NCBI RefSeq assembly: GCF_030053425.1
Contig: NZ_JASGBI010000001.1
Span: 2,364,001-2,428,000 of the forward strand
Source: Lysobacter stagni
Lineage (GTDB): Bacteria > Pseudomonadota > Gammaproteobacteria > Xanthomonadales > Xanthomonadaceae
Direction: 5' to 3'
Length of the DNA stretch: 64,000 nucleotides
The notes below the pieces were generated by a model that worked only from the letters and a program-made list of their open reading frames with translations, did not search any database and was not told the DNA's origin. A program made the position numbers and the translations under genes. The first letter of the stretch is position 1; every line of letters begins with the position of its first letter. Of this stretch, positions 35,109 to 45,484 are shown one piece after another.

Positions 35109-36452
35109 ATGACCCCCGAGACCCGCCCCGAGCCCTGCGACCTGTTGATCGAAGCCGGCTGGGTGGTGCCGGTGGAACCGCACGGCGTGGTCCTGGAGGA
35201 TCACGCCGTGGCCGTGCGCGACGGTGCGATCGTCGCGCTGCTGCCCACGCGTGAGGCGCGCACGCGCTTCGCCGCTGCCGAAACGGTTTCGCGCCCGGAA
35301 GCGGCGTTGATCCCCGGGCTGGTGAACGCCCACACGCACAATCCGATGACGCTGTTGCGCGGCATCGCCGACGACCTGCCGTTGATGGAGTGGCTTCAGG
35401 GGCACATCTGGCCGGTCGAAGGCGCGGTGATCGGACCCGAGTTCGTCGCCGATGGCATCGCGCTGGCGATCGCCGAGATGCTGCGCGGTGGCACCACCTG
35501 CGCCAACGAGAACTACTTCTTTCCCGACGTGCAGGCCGCGGTCTACAAGCGCCATGGGTTCCGCGCGCGCGTCGGCCTGCCGGTGATCGACTTCCCGACC
35601 GCGTGGGCGAAGTCCTCCGACGAATACTTCGACCGCGCCGGCGAGGTCCACGACCAGTGGCGCGACGATGCGCTGGTGGCGACGACGTTCGCCCCGCACG
35701 CGCCGTACACCGTGTCGGATGCCAACTTCGAACGCATCCGCATGCTGTCGGACCAGCTCGATGTGCCGGTCCACCTGCACACGCACGAAACCGCACAGGA
35801 AGTGGTCGAGTCGCACGACAAGCACGGCCAGCGGCCGATCGCGCGACTGGACCGCCTGGGGCTGGTCAACGACCGTCTCATCGCGGTGCACATGACGCAG
35901 CTGACCGACGCCGAGATCGCCCTGTGCGCCGAGCGTGGCGTCAGCGTGGTGCATTGCCCGGAATCCAACCTGAAGCTCGCCTCGGGTTTCTGCCCGGTCG
36001 GCAAGCTGCTCAAGGCCGGCGTGAACCTGGCCATCGGTACCGACGGCTGCGCCAGCAACAACGATCTGGACATGTTCGGTGAGACGCGGACGGCCGCGCT
36101 TCTGGCCAAGGCCGTGGCGCAGGACGCCTCCGCGCTGGATGCCGCCAGCGCGCTGCACGCGGCCACGCTGGGTGGCGCACGTGCGCTGGGTTTCGACGCG
36201 TCCATCGGCTCGATCGAACCGGGCAAGCAGGCCGACCTGGTGTGCGTGGACCTGGGCCAGCTGGAAACGCAGCCGCTGCACCACGTGATTTCGCAGTTGA
36301 TCTACGCCACCGGCCGCAACCAGGTCAGCGACGTGTGGATCGCCGGCCGCGTACGCCTTCGCGACCGCATCCTGGTGGACATGGATCCGGCCGAACTGGT
36401 CGCCAACGCCAAGCAATGGCGGGCGCGCATCGCCGCGATCCGTTTGACCTGA
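35109..36452 (+). CDS. mtaD: TRZ/ATZ family hydrolase, probable MTA/SAH deaminase
   Basis: A 447-residue amidohydrolase. The ATG at 35109 is the first after the efp tail. Metal ligands are visible in [13 protein letters not shown], later in [23 protein letters not shown] and [14 protein letters not shown]. This combination matches 5-methylthioadenosine/S-adenosylhomocysteine deaminases. It would recycle methyltransferase by-products, and ubiG, a SAM-dependent methyltransferase, follows after 53 bp. The exact substrate (MTA, SAH or other purine) is inferred. Confidence 0.85.
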   Translation: MTPETRPEPCDLLIEAGWVVPVEPHGVVLEDHAVAVRDGAIVALLPTREARTRFAAAETVSRPEAALIPGLVNAHTHNPMTLLRGIADDLPLMEWLQGHIWPVEGAVIGPEFVADGIALAIAEMLRGGTTCANENYFFPDVQAAVYKRHGFRARVGLPVIDFPTAWAKSSDEYFDRAGEVHDQWRDDALVATTFAPHAPYTVSDANFERIRMLSDQLDVPVHLHTHETAQEVVESHDKHGQRPIARLDRLGLVNDRLIAVHMTQLTDAEIALCAERGVSVVHCPESNLKLASGFCPVGKLLKAGVNLAIGTDGCASNNDLDMFGETRTAALLAKAVAQDASALDAASALHAATLGGARALGFDASIGSIEPGKQADLVCVDLGQLETQPLHHVISQLIYATGRNQVSDVWIAGRVRLRDRILVDMDPAELVANAKQWRARIAAIRLT

Positions 36453-36505
36453 TCTTTCATGTTCGTCATCCCGCGCGCCACGGGAATGACTGCCGCGAGG
36501 ACTCC

Positions 36506-37234
36506 ATGACGACGCAGACGCACGACACCAACTACAGCCAGGCCGAACTCGACAAGTTCGGCGCGCTCGCGCAGCGCTGGTGGGATCCCGATGGCCCGCA
36601 GAAGCCGCTGCACGCACTCAATCCGGCGCGATTGGGTTACGTGGCGCAGCGCACCACCTTGCGCGGCGCGCAGGTGCTCGACGTGGGTTGCGGCGCCGGC
36701 CTGTTGAGCGAGGCGCTGGCGCGCGAAGGTGCGCAGGTCACCGCGCTCGATCTCGCGCCGGAACTGGTGAAGGTGGCGCGCCTGCACGGGCTGGAGAGCG
36801 GCGTGAAGGTCGATTACCGGCTGCAGTCGGTCGAATCGCTGGCGGCGGAAATGCCTGGCGCGTTCGACGCGGTCACCTGCATGGAAATGCTGGAGCACGT
36901 ACCCGATCCGGCATCGATCATCCGCGCCTGCGCGACGCTGCTGCGTCCGGGCGGGCGGTTGTTCCTGTCCACGCTCAACCGCACGCCTGCCGCGTTCGCG
37001 CTGGCGATCGTCGGCGCCGAATACATCGCGCGCCTGCTGCCCAAGGGCACGCACCAGTACCGCGACTTCATCAAGCCGCATGAACTTGGCGCGTGGTTGC
37101 GCGACGCCGGGCTGCAGTTGGAGGACGTGAGCGGCCTGATGTACGAGCCCTGGAACAACAGCGCACGCGTGATCGGGCGCACCGACGTCAACTACCTGGC
37201 CTGCGCGGTCAAGCCCGCGTCGGACGCGGCGTGA
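36506..37234 (+). CDS. ubiG: Ubiquinone biosynthesis O-methyltransferase UbiG
   Basis: A 242-residue SAM-dependent methyltransferase. [16 protein letters not shown] is the SAM-binding motif, and the N-terminal [23 protein letters not shown] is diagnostic of UbiG. It catalyses both O-methylations of the ubiquinone pathway. Its stop overlaps the gph start by 4 bp (GTGA), so the genes are translationally linked. Confidence 0.95.
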   Translation: MTTQTHDTNYSQAELDKFGALAQRWWDPDGPQKPLHALNPARLGYVAQRTTLRGAQVLDVGCGAGLLSEALAREGAQVTALDLAPELVKVARLHGLESGVKVDYRLQSVESLAAEMPGAFDAVTCMEMLEHVPDPASIIRACATLLRPGGRLFLSTLNRTPAAFALAIVGAEYIARLLPKGTHQYRDFIKPHELGAWLRDAGLQLEDVSGLMYEPWNNSARVIGRTDVNYLACAVKPASDAA

Positions 37235-37920
37235 CGGCTGTGGTGGAGCCGGTGGTGTTTCCAAAGGCGGTGCTGTTCGACCTGGACGGCACCTTGCTGG
37301 ACAGCGCGCCGGACATGGTGGCGGCCATCGATGCCATGCGCGCCGCGCGCGGTCAGCCGCCGATGGCCTTGGCCGACCTGCGTCCGCATGTGTCCAAGGG
37401 CGCGCGCGCGATGGTGGCCGCGGCGTTTCCGCAGGTTGACGCGGACGAACGTGAGCGCTGGATTCCGGAATTCCTCGATCACTACCAGCGCGAACTCGGT
37501 CGCCATGGCGGCGTGTTCGATGGCATCGAGGCGATGCTCGCCGCGCTGGAGGATGCCGGTTGCGCATGGGGCATCGTCACCAACAAGCCCGAATACCTCG
37601 CGCGCCAGCTGGTTCCCCTGCTGGGATGGGAACAGCGCTGCGCGGTGCTGATCGGCGGCGACACACTCAAGGCGCGCAAGCCCGACCCGTTGCCGCTGCT
37701 GGTCGCGGCGCAACGCATCGGCGTCGCACCGGCGGACTGCATCTATGTCGGCGACGACGAGCGCGACATCATCGCCGCGCGCGCGGCCGGCATGCCCTCG
37801 GTCGTGGCGTTGTGGGGCTATCGCCTCGACGAGGACGACCCGATTGCCTGGCATGGCGACGTGATGATCGAAGACCCCGACGCGTTGCGACTGCCGTCGG
37901 CCTGGCCGCGCACGCGATGA
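37231..37920 (+). CDS. gph: Phosphoglycolate phosphatase (HAD family)
   Basis: A 229-residue HAD phosphatase from the GTG at 37231. Motif I reads [15 protein letters not shown], motif II ITNK (here IVTNKPE), motif III the Lys in [10 protein letters not shown] and motif IV VGDDERD. The cap domain is of type C1. It removes 2-phosphoglycolate from DNA-repair ends. In many Xanthomonadaceae this gene follows ubiG and takes part in the ubiG-mupP-like arrangement, so an N-acetylmuramic acid 6-phosphatase role cannot be excluded. It overlaps the next start by 4 bp. Confidence 0.88.
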   Translation: MTAVVEPVVFPKAVLFDLDGTLLDSAPDMVAAIDAMRAARGQPPMALADLRPHVSKGARAMVAAAFPQVDADERERWIPEFLDHYQRELGRHGGVFDGIEAMLAALEDAGCAWGIVTNKPEYLARQLVPLLGWEQRCAVLIGGDTLKARKPDPLPLLVAAQRIGVAPADCIYVGDDERDIIAARAAGMPSVVALWGYRLDEDDPIAWHGDVMIEDPDALRLPSAWPRTR

Positions 37921-38630
37921 GCATGCACGCCCCCGCACGCGACGACGCCCTCGACAGCTTCCTCGACAAATGGCGCGGACGCTGGCCGGAGTGGAACGTC
38001 GCGCAGGTGTTCGTACCTGCGTCGCAGCGTGAAACGGCACTGGCCTGGGCGTCGCTGCAGCAGGAACTGACCGACGCCGCCTGGGGTGGCAGCGACGCGC
38101 GTCCCGGCGAAGCCAAGCTGGCGTGGTGGATGGAAGAACTGCAGGGATGGACGCGTGGTATTCGCCGGCATCCCCTGGGAGCGTCGCTGCAACGGCTGCC
38201 GGCGCCCTGGGGTCGTCTGGCCGCGGCCATCCCGCCGCTGCAGGCCGGTCGCGAACGTCCGCGCGATGCCGACGACGCCCTGGCCGCCGTGGCGCCGTTC
38301 GCGGAGGCTGTCGTTGCGGTCGAAGCGGCGCTGTTCGATGGGCCGGAAACGGGCCTGGCCGTTGTGCAGGCCACGGTATTGCACGGGCACCTGCTGATCG
38401 CCGGTGAGGCCGCCGTGCCCCTGAGTCTGCTCGCGAAGGCGGGCGAGGGCGCTCCGGCCCGTGCATGGGGCGCGGAGCTCCTGCGGAGGTGGCCGGCCGG
38501 TTCGGGCGCGTCGCGGCCCCGTCGACTGTGGTCGGCCCTGGCCCGTCAGCGTCTGCGCCGCGGCGACCCCGCGCTGCCGCTGCCGCCGTTGGCCGCATTG
38601 ATGGCGGCCTGGCGCGGCGTGCGCGGCTGA
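37917..38630 (+). CDS. Squalene/phytoene synthase-like protein
   Basis: A 237-residue protein whose ATG overlaps the gph stop (ATGA). The segment GEAKLAWWMEELQGWTRGIRRHPLG resembles the (K/Q)LxWWxxEL region of squalene/phytoene synthases, but the DxxxD prenyl-diphosphate motifs are not evident. The protein is shorter than true synthases (about 280-300 residues). It may be a non-catalytic relative, similar to assembly factors of the NDUFAF6 type. It ends the ubiG-gph transcript. Confidence 0.6.
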   Translation: MSMHAPARDDALDSFLDKWRGRWPEWNVAQVFVPASQRETALAWASLQQELTDAAWGGSDARPGEAKLAWWMEELQGWTRGIRRHPLGASLQRLPAPWGRLAAAIPPLQAGRERPRDADDALAAVAPFAEAVVAVEAALFDGPETGLAVVQATVLHGHLLIAGEAAVPLSLLAKAGEGAPARAWGAELLRRWPAGSGASRPRRLWSALARQRLRRGDPALPLPPLAALMAAWRGVRG

Positions 38631-38767
38631 GGGGCGCCTATCTATCGGGTCGATAGCCGGCGTCAGGGGCTGCAACTGACTGTTGCAGGCTGTCCCGCGG
38701 GCGTCCCGGATCGGGCCGCTACAATGGCCCGGCTTGCGCTCCCCCGCGCCGTCCCCATTCCTGAGCC

Positions 38768-39703
38768 GTGAACACGAACTCGCCCGCTCCGCGCCGTCTC
38801 CCCGATGTCGCCTTCGACGCCGCCGCCGCGGCGCGACCGCTCGACTGGGTTGGCATGTCCAACATCGCGCTGCCGCTGCGCGTGGCCTCCGCCGACGGCG
38901 AGGTCATCACGGTCGCCGCCTCCGTCGATGTATCCGTCGACCTCAAGGACGCCAACGCGCGCGGCATCCACATGTCGCGCATGTACCTGCAACTGCAGAA
39001 CGCCTTCGCCAGCGAGACCGTGACGCCCGCGGGCCTGCGCCGCGTGCTGCAGACGTTGATCGAACAACAGGGCGGCATTTCCAGTGCCGCGCGCCTGGTG
39101 CTGCGATACGAACAACTGCTGCTGCGATCCGCGCTGGCCAGCGCCAATGCCGGCTGGAAGCGCTATCCGGTCGAGATCGACGCCAGCCTGCGCGACGGCC
39201 ACCTGCACCTGGCCCTGGGGTTCTCGGTCGAGTACTCCAGCACCTGTCCTGCGTCCGCCGCGCTGTCGCGCCAGCTCAATGCCGAGCGCTTCGCCGAAGA
39301 CTTCGCTGCCGCGCGGCCGCTGTCCACGGCGGTGGTGGGCGAGTGGCTGGCCTCCGAGCGTGGTCTTGCTGCCACTCCGCACGCCCAGCGCAGCCGCGCC
39401 GAGGTGCGTGTCGAGCTGCGGCCCTCGTTCGACGAACTGCCGCTGGTCTCGCTCATCGATGCCCTGGAGCAGGTCCTGGCCACTCCGGTCCAGACCGCCG
39501 TCAAGCGTGAGGACGAGCAGGCCTTCGCCCGCCTCAACGCCGAGAACCTGATGTTCTGCGAGGACGCGGCCCGCCGCGTCGCTTCGGCCCTGGCGGCCGA
39601 TGTCCGGGTCGAGCGTTTCGACGCCCGGGTGTCCCATTTCGAAAGCCTGCACGCGCATGACGCCGTGGCCCGGGTGACCGGGCAGGGCGCCGCCCGGGAC
39701 TAA
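38768..39703 (+). CDS. folE2: GTP cyclohydrolase FolE2 (type IB)
   Basis: A 311-residue enzyme from the GTG at 38768. The signature segments are GMSNIALPL, GIHMSRMYLQLQ and SVEYSSTCPASAALSRQL, with the metal-binding Cys in STCP. It converts GTP to dihydroneopterin triphosphate for folate. FolE2 can use metals other than zinc and is often zinc-regulated, but I see no clear Zur-type palindrome upstream. An inverted repeat CTATCGGGTCGATAG lies at 38644-38658, of unknown role. Confidence 0.93.
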   Translation: MNTNSPAPRRLPDVAFDAAAAARPLDWVGMSNIALPLRVASADGEVITVAASVDVSVDLKDANARGIHMSRMYLQLQNAFASETVTPAGLRRVLQTLIEQQGGISSAARLVLRYEQLLLRSALASANAGWKRYPVEIDASLRDGHLHLALGFSVEYSSTCPASAALSRQLNAERFAEDFAAARPLSTAVVGEWLASERGLAATPHAQRSRAEVRVELRPSFDELPLVSLIDALEQVLATPVQTAVKREDEQAFARLNAENLMFCEDAARRVASALAADVRVERFDARVSHFESLHAHDAVARVTGQGAARD

Positions 39704-39804
39704 TACGCCGCCCACCCCCGTCCAGCGGCCCTTCATCGGGTCGCTTTCGCGACGGGCGTCTCATTTGGGTATGCTGTCCGACCTTGCAGGGGGCCGGACG
39801 GGTT

Positions 39805-41529
39805 ATGGGGAAACCCTTACGTCGTTGGTGGCAGGCTGCTTTGGCAGTGATCGGCTTGCTCGTGGCGACCTTGGCGTCGGCGCAGACCTTCGATGTCGCC
39901 CGCCTCGACGGCGATCCAGTCCCCGCTCAAGTCCTGGCCGGCAGCGTCGAAAGCGACTTCGCCTCGGTCGAAGGGCAGTCCATCCACGAGACCGGCAGCC
40001 GCCCCCGCTGGTGGCGCCTCACCGCACGTGCACCGATATCGCCGGCCGAAGCGCCGCACCTGGTGCTGCGTTTCCCCTACCTCAACCATGTCGAAGTCTG
40101 GCGTCCCGGCGACACCATGCCGGTGCGACGCGGCCTGGTAGGGCATGACGCGGACTTCAGCTTCTCCACGCGCGCGCTGGTGGTGCCCTTGCCGCAGGGC
40201 CTGGCCACGGGCGAAGCCATTTACATTCGCGTACACACGCTCACGCCGGCGCCGATGTTCGTCGATGTCGAGCCGCTCGCGCAGGTGCATCGCCAGGACC
40301 TGCGCCACGTCGCGATGCGCACCTTCGTATTGGGCACGCTGTCGGTGCTCGCGCTGCTGGCCGTGGGCTTCTGGATCGGCATCGGCGAGCGCAGCTACGC
40401 CTACCTGTTCCTGACGCTGGCGGCGCAGGCGCTGTACCTGGCCAGCGTGGGCGGCGAGGTGCGTGGCGTGCCGTGGCTCGCCGACCTGATCGGTGCCGAT
40501 CCGCGCGTGGGACGCATGTTCGGGCTGCTGGGCGTGCTGGCCAGCAACAGTTTCGTCGCGCTGTATCTCAACCTCAACGACCACCACACGCGCCTGATGC
40601 GCGCACTGCACGTGTGCAACGCCGCGCTGCTGCTGCTGTTGCTGGCCAACGTCGGCAGTGCCGCCAACGTGCTGGGCGTGCTGGCCAGTGCGGTGTTCCT
40701 CGCCTGCGCCGTGGTGACCTTCACCGCCAGCGCGGCCGGCGCACTGAAACGCCAGCGCGAGGCGTACTTCATGGTGCTGTCGTGGACGCCCATGCTGGTG
40801 CTGGCGCTACTGCGCATGGGCGAACTGCTGGGCGGCTGGCGCAACCCGGAATGGATGGAATATGCATTCCCGATCGGCCTGGCGATGGGCGGACTGGTGC
40901 TCACCATCGGCCTCACCGACCACATGCACCAGATGCGCCGCGACCGCGACCATGCCAGCCGTCTGGCGACCTACGACGTGCTTACCGGCGCGTTGACGCG
41001 CTCGGCGATCACCGAGCGCCTGGACGCACTGGTGGAGTCCGCGCAGCGCGGGCGCCGGCCGTTGTCGGTGGTGTTCTTCGACATCGATCATTTCAAGAAG
41101 ATCAACGACGAGTACGGTCACCGCGTCGGCGACCAGACGCTGCGCATCGTCTCGCTGCGCACGCGCAACCGGCTGCGTACCTACGATCTCTTTGGCCGTT
41201 ACGGCGGCGACGAAGTCCTCGTTGTTCTGCCCGACACGCAACTGCGAGAAGCATTGTGCGTGGCCGAGAACCTGCGCGCCGCGGTGAACTGCCGGCCGCT
41301 GTCGATCGACAACCGCCTGTTCACCGCCACCTTGAGCCTGGGCGTGGCCGAACTGCATCACGGTGAGAGTGTCGAGCGACTGCTCGAGCGCGCCGATGCC
41401 GCGCTGTACGCGAGCAAGGAAACCGGACGCGACCGCGTCACCGGTTACACCGCCTCGCGCCTGCGGACCACGGCGGCCACTCCGGCGGCCAACACGGCCA
41501 ACACGCACAGCACCAGCACGATCTACTGA
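39805..41529 (+). CDS. Membrane diguanylate cyclase with 7TMR-DISM sensor
   Basis: A 574-residue protein. A signal ending LASAQ is followed by a periplasmic beta domain (7TMR-DISM extracellular type, residues 30-180), seven hydrophobic segments (about 185-380) and a C-terminal GGDEF domain. The active-site loop reads RYGGDEVLVVLP (GGDEV), and the RxxD inhibitory site is present five residues before it (RTYD). It should make c-di-GMP. The only other c-di-GMP protein in the window is the FimX receptor. The ligand sensed is unknown. Confidence 0.88.
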   Translation: MGKPLRRWWQAALAVIGLLVATLASAQTFDVARLDGDPVPAQVLAGSVESDFASVEGQSIHETGSRPRWWRLTARAPISPAEAPHLVLRFPYLNHVEVWRPGDTMPVRRGLVGHDADFSFSTRALVVPLPQGLATGEAIYIRVHTLTPAPMFVDVEPLAQVHRQDLRHVAMRTFVLGTLSVLALLAVGFWIGIGERSYAYLFLTLAAQALYLASVGGEVRGVPWLADLIGADPRVGRMFGLLGVLASNSFVALYLNLNDHHTRLMRALHVCNAALLLLLLANVGSAANVLGVLASAVFLACAVVTFTASAAGALKRQREAYFMVLSWTPMLVLALLRMGELLGGWRNPEWMEYAFPIGLAMGGLVLTIGLTDHMHQMRRDRDHASRLATYDVLTGALTRSAITERLDALVESAQRGRRPLSVVFFDIDHFKKINDEYGHRVGDQTLRIVSLRTRNRLRTYDLFGRYGGDEVLVVLPDTQLREALCVAENLRAAVNCRPLSIDNRLFTATLSLGVAELHHGESVERLLERADAALYASKETGRDRVTGYTASRLRTTAATPAANTANTHSTSTIY

Positions 41530-41545
41530 ACGACAGCGCCAGCGG

Positions 41546-42406
41546 TTACTGCGTTCGTTCCAGCACCAGCAGTGGATCGATGCGCACGTCGAACCAGTTC
41601 ATGCCCCAATGCAGATGCGGCCCGGTCGCACGTCCCGTCGCGCCGACCGCGCCGATCACCTGGCCCTGCTCGATGCGGTCGCCCACCTTCACGTCGATCC
41701 GCGACAGGTGCAGGAAGTTCGAGCTCACGCCGTGGCCGTGGTCGATCAGCAAGGTGCCGCCCGTGAGGTACAGGTCGGGCGCGGCGAAAGTCACGACGCC
41801 GCCCGCCGGCGCGAGGACCGGAGTGCCGGTCGGCGCGGCGATGTCCATTCCCGAGTGCGGCGCCTTCGGAATGCCGTTGTAGACACGCTGGTTGCCGAAG
41901 CGGCCGCTGATACGGCCGCGCACCGGCCAGGCGAAGGGCTGGGCGAAGTCCGTTCGGTCGTCGTCGCGCACACGCGCGGCGGTCACCTGCGCCTGCTCGC
42001 GTTCGATGCGTGCCGCGATGTCCGGGGGAGGCTCGACGGTTTTCGGCGGCACGCCCTGGACGTTCTCGACAGGCCAGTCGCGCGGCGTCACCGCGATGCG
42101 AATGGTGCGGGAGTGGCCGTCGGCCGTGGCCACGTCCACCGCGACCGGCTGCGCCTGGTCGCGGCCGACGCCGAACACCACCGTGCCATAGGGTGTCGCG
42201 TGCAACACGCGCGAACCGTAGCGGACCGTGCTGCCGGCCGGCACCTTGCCGAACACCAGTGCACCCTGCTGCACCGACGAGGGAAACACCACGCGGGTGT
42301 CGGCGGCGGGAGCATTCGTTCCGGGTGGCGTTGAAGCGGCCGGCGTGGCCGCGCATGCCGACAGCGCCGCCGCCAACAGCGACGGCACAAGTGTCCTTGC
42401 GCGCAT
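41546..42406 (-). CDS. M23 family metallopeptidase, predicted lipoprotein
   Basis: A 286-residue protein. The signal ends ALSAC. The LytM/M23 catalytic residues are complete: HSGMDIAAP (HxxxD), and HLHWG near the C-terminus. It should cut peptidoglycan cross-links or act in cell-wall remodelling. The ATG overlaps the pyrC stop by one base, so it is translated from the same transcript as pyrC. Confidence 0.92.
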   Translation of the reverse strand: MRARTLVPSLLAAALSACAATPAASTPPGTNAPAADTRVVFPSSVQQGALVFGKVPAGSTVRYGSRVLHATPYGTVVFGVGRDQAQPVAVDVATADGHSRTIRIAVTPRDWPVENVQGVPPKTVEPPPDIAARIEREQAQVTAARVRDDDRTDFAQPFAWPVRGRISGRFGNQRVYNGIPKAPHSGMDIAAPTGTPVLAPAGGVVTFAAPDLYLTGGTLLIDHGHGVSSNFLHLSRIDVKVGDRIEQGQVIGAVGATGRATGPHLHWGMNWFDVRIDPLLVLERTQ

Positions 42407-43752
42407 CAGCGGTCGAACGCCAGTCGCTGTCCCTGCGGCTTGCCGACCAGCTGGCGGCCGTCCCACACGAGTTCGCCATTGACCCAGGTCGAGGCGATGC
42501 GCGAACGGAACGTCGTGCCTTCGAACGGAGACCAGCCGCACTTGGACAGCACATCCTCGCGCTGCACGGTGAAGGGCGTATCGTCGATCAGCACCAGGTC
42601 GGCGGCGTAGCCTTCGCGCAGGAAGCCGCGGCCCTTCACGTCGAACAGCTGCGCCGGCGCGTGCGCGAACTTCTGCACGACCTGCGCGGTGGTCAGGCGG
42701 CCTTCGTGGACGAGCTCCAGCGCGGCGACCAGCGCGTACTGCACCAGCGGCAGGCCACTGGGCGCGCCGGTGTAGGGGCGCGCCTTCTCTTCGAGCGTGT
42801 GCGGCGCGTGGTCGGTGGCGAGCACGTCGATCACATCGTTGGCCAGCGCCTGGATCAATGCCTCGCGGTCGCCGGCGTCCTTGATGGCCGGGTTGCACTT
42901 GATCAGGTTGCCCAGGCGTTCGTAGTCGGCCCGGTCGAAACGCAGGAAATGGATGCAGGTCTCGGCGGTGATGCGCTTGCGGCTGCCGTCGGCGCGCACC
43001 AGCGGGCCGCGCTCGAACAGCGCCAGCTCGTCGGCGGTGCTGATGTGCAGCACGTGCAGGCGCGAGTTGTGCTTGCGCGCCAGCGACAGCGCGAGCTGCG
43101 TGGATTTCATGCAGGCTTCGCGCGAGCGGATGTCCGGATGGCACGCGGGCGGGATGTCGTCGCCGTACTGGGCCTTGTAGCGGGCCAGTTGCGCGTCGAT
43201 CATCGGCGTGTCTTCGCAATGCGTGATGATCGGCGTCGGCGCATCGCGGAAAATGCCGTCGAGGATCTCCGGGTTGTCGACCAGCATGTTGCCGGTGGAC
43301 GCGCCCATGAAGACCTTGATGCCCGGCGCGCTGTGTGGGTCCAGCGCCTGGATCGCCGCGAGGTTGTCGTTGCTGGCGCCCATGTAGAAGCCGAAGTTGC
43401 CCCACGCGCGACCCGCGGCGCGGCGGTACTTGTCTTCCAGCGCCGCCGCGTCCAGCGTGGGCGGGTTGGTGTTGGGCATGTCCATGAACGTGGTCAGGCC
43501 GCCGGCGACGGCCGCCGCCGATTCGGTCGCCAGGTCGGCCTTGTATTCCATGCCGGGTTCGCGGAAGTGCACCTGGTCATCGATCATGCCCGGCAGCAGC
43601 CGGCGCCCTTCGGCATCGATCACGGTCTCGTTCGCTCGCGCGGACAACCCGCTGCCGATCGCCTCGATGCGGCCATCGGTGAAACGCAGGTCGCCGTCGA
43701 ATTCGCGGCCTTCGTTGACCAGGCGGGCGTTGACGATCAGTGTCGTGGGCAT
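42406..43752 (-). CDS. pyrC: Dihydroorotase
   Basis: A 448-residue amidohydrolase of the class I dihydroorotase type. HxH occurs as DQVHFREPG, so the first metal-site His is replaced by Gln (DQVHF for DxHxH). Later [10 protein letters not shown] carries the carboxylated-Lys position, and [15 protein letters not shown] and TDHAPH the others. The QxH form is seen in a subgroup annotated as dihydroorotase in Xanthomonadaceae. It catalyses the third pyrimidine step. The start overlaps the yidD end by 16 bp and the M23 peptidase gene follows. Confidence 0.85.
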   Translation of the reverse strand: MPTTLIVNARLVNEGREFDGDLRFTDGRIEAIGSGLSARANETVIDAEGRRLLPGMIDDQVHFREPGMEYKADLATESAAAVAGGLTTFMDMPNTNPPTLDAAALEDKYRRAAGRAWGNFGFYMGASNDNLAAIQALDPHSAPGIKVFMGASTGNMLVDNPEILDGIFRDAPTPIITHCEDTPMIDAQLARYKAQYGDDIPPACHPDIRSREACMKSTQLALSLARKHNSRLHVLHISTADELALFERGPLVRADGSRKRITAETCIHFLRFDRADYERLGNLIKCNPAIKDAGDREALIQALANDVIDVLATDHAPHTLEEKARPYTGAPSGLPLVQYALVAALELVHEGRLTTAQVVQKFAHAPAQLFDVKGRGFLREGYAADLVLIDDTPFTVQREDVLSKCGWSPFEGTTFRSRIASTWVNGELVWDGRQLVGKPQGQRLAFDR

Positions 43753-43985
43753 GAGTGTTTTCCGGAAGGCGCATCGGGTACGGGATCGAGCCCGCCGGGA
43801 TGCAGGGGATGACAGCGCAGGATGCGGCGGAACGCGAGCCAGCCGCCCTTGAACGCGCCGAAGCGGGCGATGGCCTGCATGGCGTATTCCGAGCATGTCG
43901 GATGGAATCGGCAACGCGGGCCAAGCAGCGGGCTGAGCCAGCGCTTGTAGCCGCGAAGCGCGACAATGAGCAGTCGGTCGATCAC
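43737..43985 (-). CDS. yidD: Membrane protein insertion efficiency factor YidD
   Basis: An 82-residue protein with the YidD core [38 protein letters not shown], including conserved cysteines. It assists YidC. In many bacteria it lies between rnpA and yidC, but here it precedes and overlaps pyrC by 16 bp. Confidence 0.93.
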   Translation of the reverse strand: MIDRLLIVALRGYKRWLSPLLGPRCRFHPTCSEYAMQAIARFGAFKGGWLAFRRILRCHPLHPGGLDPVPDAPSGKHSCPRH

Positions 43986-44252
43986 GGTTCCTTAATGCGG
44001 ACAGGCACTTGAATATGCGGTTGCCGCAGGTGCCGGGGCAGGGTATAACAGCGCGCTTTCCCGTCACAAGGCTTCAGGTCCGGGCGATCGAAACGGGTCG
44101 TCCGGAGATCGTGGAACCGGTGTCAGACGACCGGTTCGCGCAGGGGTTCCGGCACTCGCATGCCGTAACGCAAAGTGGGGCATGCTGTGCTCCGCACCGC
44201 CTTCGGACTTTCCGGTCCGGAGGACCTCAGGGAACAGAAGGACACGTCGCTC

Positions 44253-45335
44253 GTGGCAGTGAAAAAAACCGCGAAGAAGGCCGCCAAGGCCATCAAGAAG
44301 ACCGTCAAACCGGCCGCAAAGAAGGCCGCGTCCAGCAAACCCGCAGCGAAGAAGGCACCGGCCAAGAAGCCGGCCGCGAAGAAGGCGCCGGCCAAGAAGC
44401 CTGTCGCCAAGAAAGCCGCGCCGGCCAAGCCTGCCGCCAAGAAGGCCGTAGCCAAGAAGGCGCCTGTGAAGGCGCCGGCGAAGCCGGCCGCTGCCAGCAA
44501 GAAGGTGCCCGCCAAGAAGGCGGCGCCGGTCAAGAAGCCCGTTGCCAAGCAGGCGCCGGCACCCGCGAAGAAGGCCGCGCCGGTGAAAGCCGCGCCGGTC
44601 CGCTCCGCACCCCCCAAGGAAAGCAAGCCTGCGGCCGTTAAGCCGGAGAGCAAGCCCGTCGTCAAGAAACCCGCTCCGAGCGCACCGACCCCGTCCAAGG
44701 CGGTACCGGTCGCGAGCAAGCCAGAAGTTGCCAAGAATCCAGTGACACAGTCCGTATCCAACAAGGCGCCTGCATCCAAGGCGGCGGCCGCCAGCACCCC
44801 CGCGACCAAGACCGCTCCACGCCCGACCGGCAAGGTGGCCGTGGCCGTCGTTGCCAAGCCGCAGGCACCCGCGCCGAAAGGCAAGGTCAAAGTCGTGCCG
44901 TACACCACCGATGAAGCCACCGGGCGCCCCATCGTGCCGAAGGGCTACAAGCCCGCGGTCGATGAGGAGTACATGAACCCGCTCCAGCTCGAGTACTTCC
45001 GCCAGCGCCTGCTGCAATGGCGCACGGACCTCGTCGAGGAGTCCAAGCAGACCATCGAGAACCTCAAGGACGAAGTGCGCGATGTCGGCGACGAGGCCGA
45101 GCGTGCCACGCGCGAGACCGAGAACTCGCTGGAGCTGCGTACCCGTGACCGCTACCGCAAGCTGATCAGCAAGATCGACAGCACGCTCAAGCGCGTGGAC
45201 TCGGGCGACTACGGTTACTGCGTCGACACCGGCGAGGAAATCGGCCTGGAGCGCCTGGAGGCGCGCCTTACCGCCGAGCGCACGATCGACGCACAGGAAC
45301 GCTGGGAGCACCTGCAAAAGCAGATGGGCGACTGA
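44253..45335 (+). CDS. dksA: DksA-type RNA polymerase-binding protein with histone-H1-like tail, no zinc site
   Basis: A 360-residue protein from a GTG at 44253, with AAGGA upstream. Residues 1-220 are Lys/Ala/Pro-rich repeats (KKAAxK, PAKKP) like histone H1 tails. From about residue 235 the DksA part follows: MNPLQLEYFRQRLLQWR coiled coil and GYCVDTGEEIGLERLEARLTAERTID. The four zinc cysteines of DksA (CxxC...CxxC) are reduced to one: GYCVDTG has C-x-x-T, and TIDA replaces CIDC. It should bind the RNA polymerase secondary channel with ppGpp. The zinc-free form resembles the oxidation-resistant DksA2 of Pseudomonas. A strong terminator follows. Confidence 0.9.
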   Translation: MAVKKTAKKAAKAIKKTVKPAAKKAASSKPAAKKAPAKKPAAKKAPAKKPVAKKAAPAKPAAKKAVAKKAPVKAPAKPAAASKKVPAKKAAPVKKPVAKQAPAPAKKAAPVKAAPVRSAPPKESKPAAVKPESKPVVKKPAPSAPTPSKAVPVASKPEVAKNPVTQSVSNKAPASKAAAASTPATKTAPRPTGKVAVAVVAKPQAPAPKGKVKVVPYTTDEATGRPIVPKGYKPAVDEEYMNPLQLEYFRQRLLQWRTDLVEESKQTIENLKDEVRDVGDEAERATRETENSLELRTRDRYRKLISKIDSTLKRVDSGDYGYCVDTGEEIGLERLEARLTAERTIDAQERWEHLQKQMGD

Positions 45336-45380
45336 ACCGTCGCCGTCCGCCACCTCGGACGTCGTCCCCAGCGGGACGCG

Positions 45381-45410
45381 AAAGCCCGGCTCAAGCCGGG
45401 CTTTTTCGTG
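45381..45410 (+). terminator. dksA terminator
   Basis: AAAGCCCGGC-TCAA-GCCGGGCTTTTT: a perfect 10-bp stem followed by a T-tract, 45 bp after the dksA stop. Confidence 0.88.
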
Positions 45411-45484
45411 AACGGACAGGTTCGGTCCACGTGCGCGGAGCCCGCAGCGCGCATGCTGTCGACCTCGCGAACTGGAGCGCCGCC

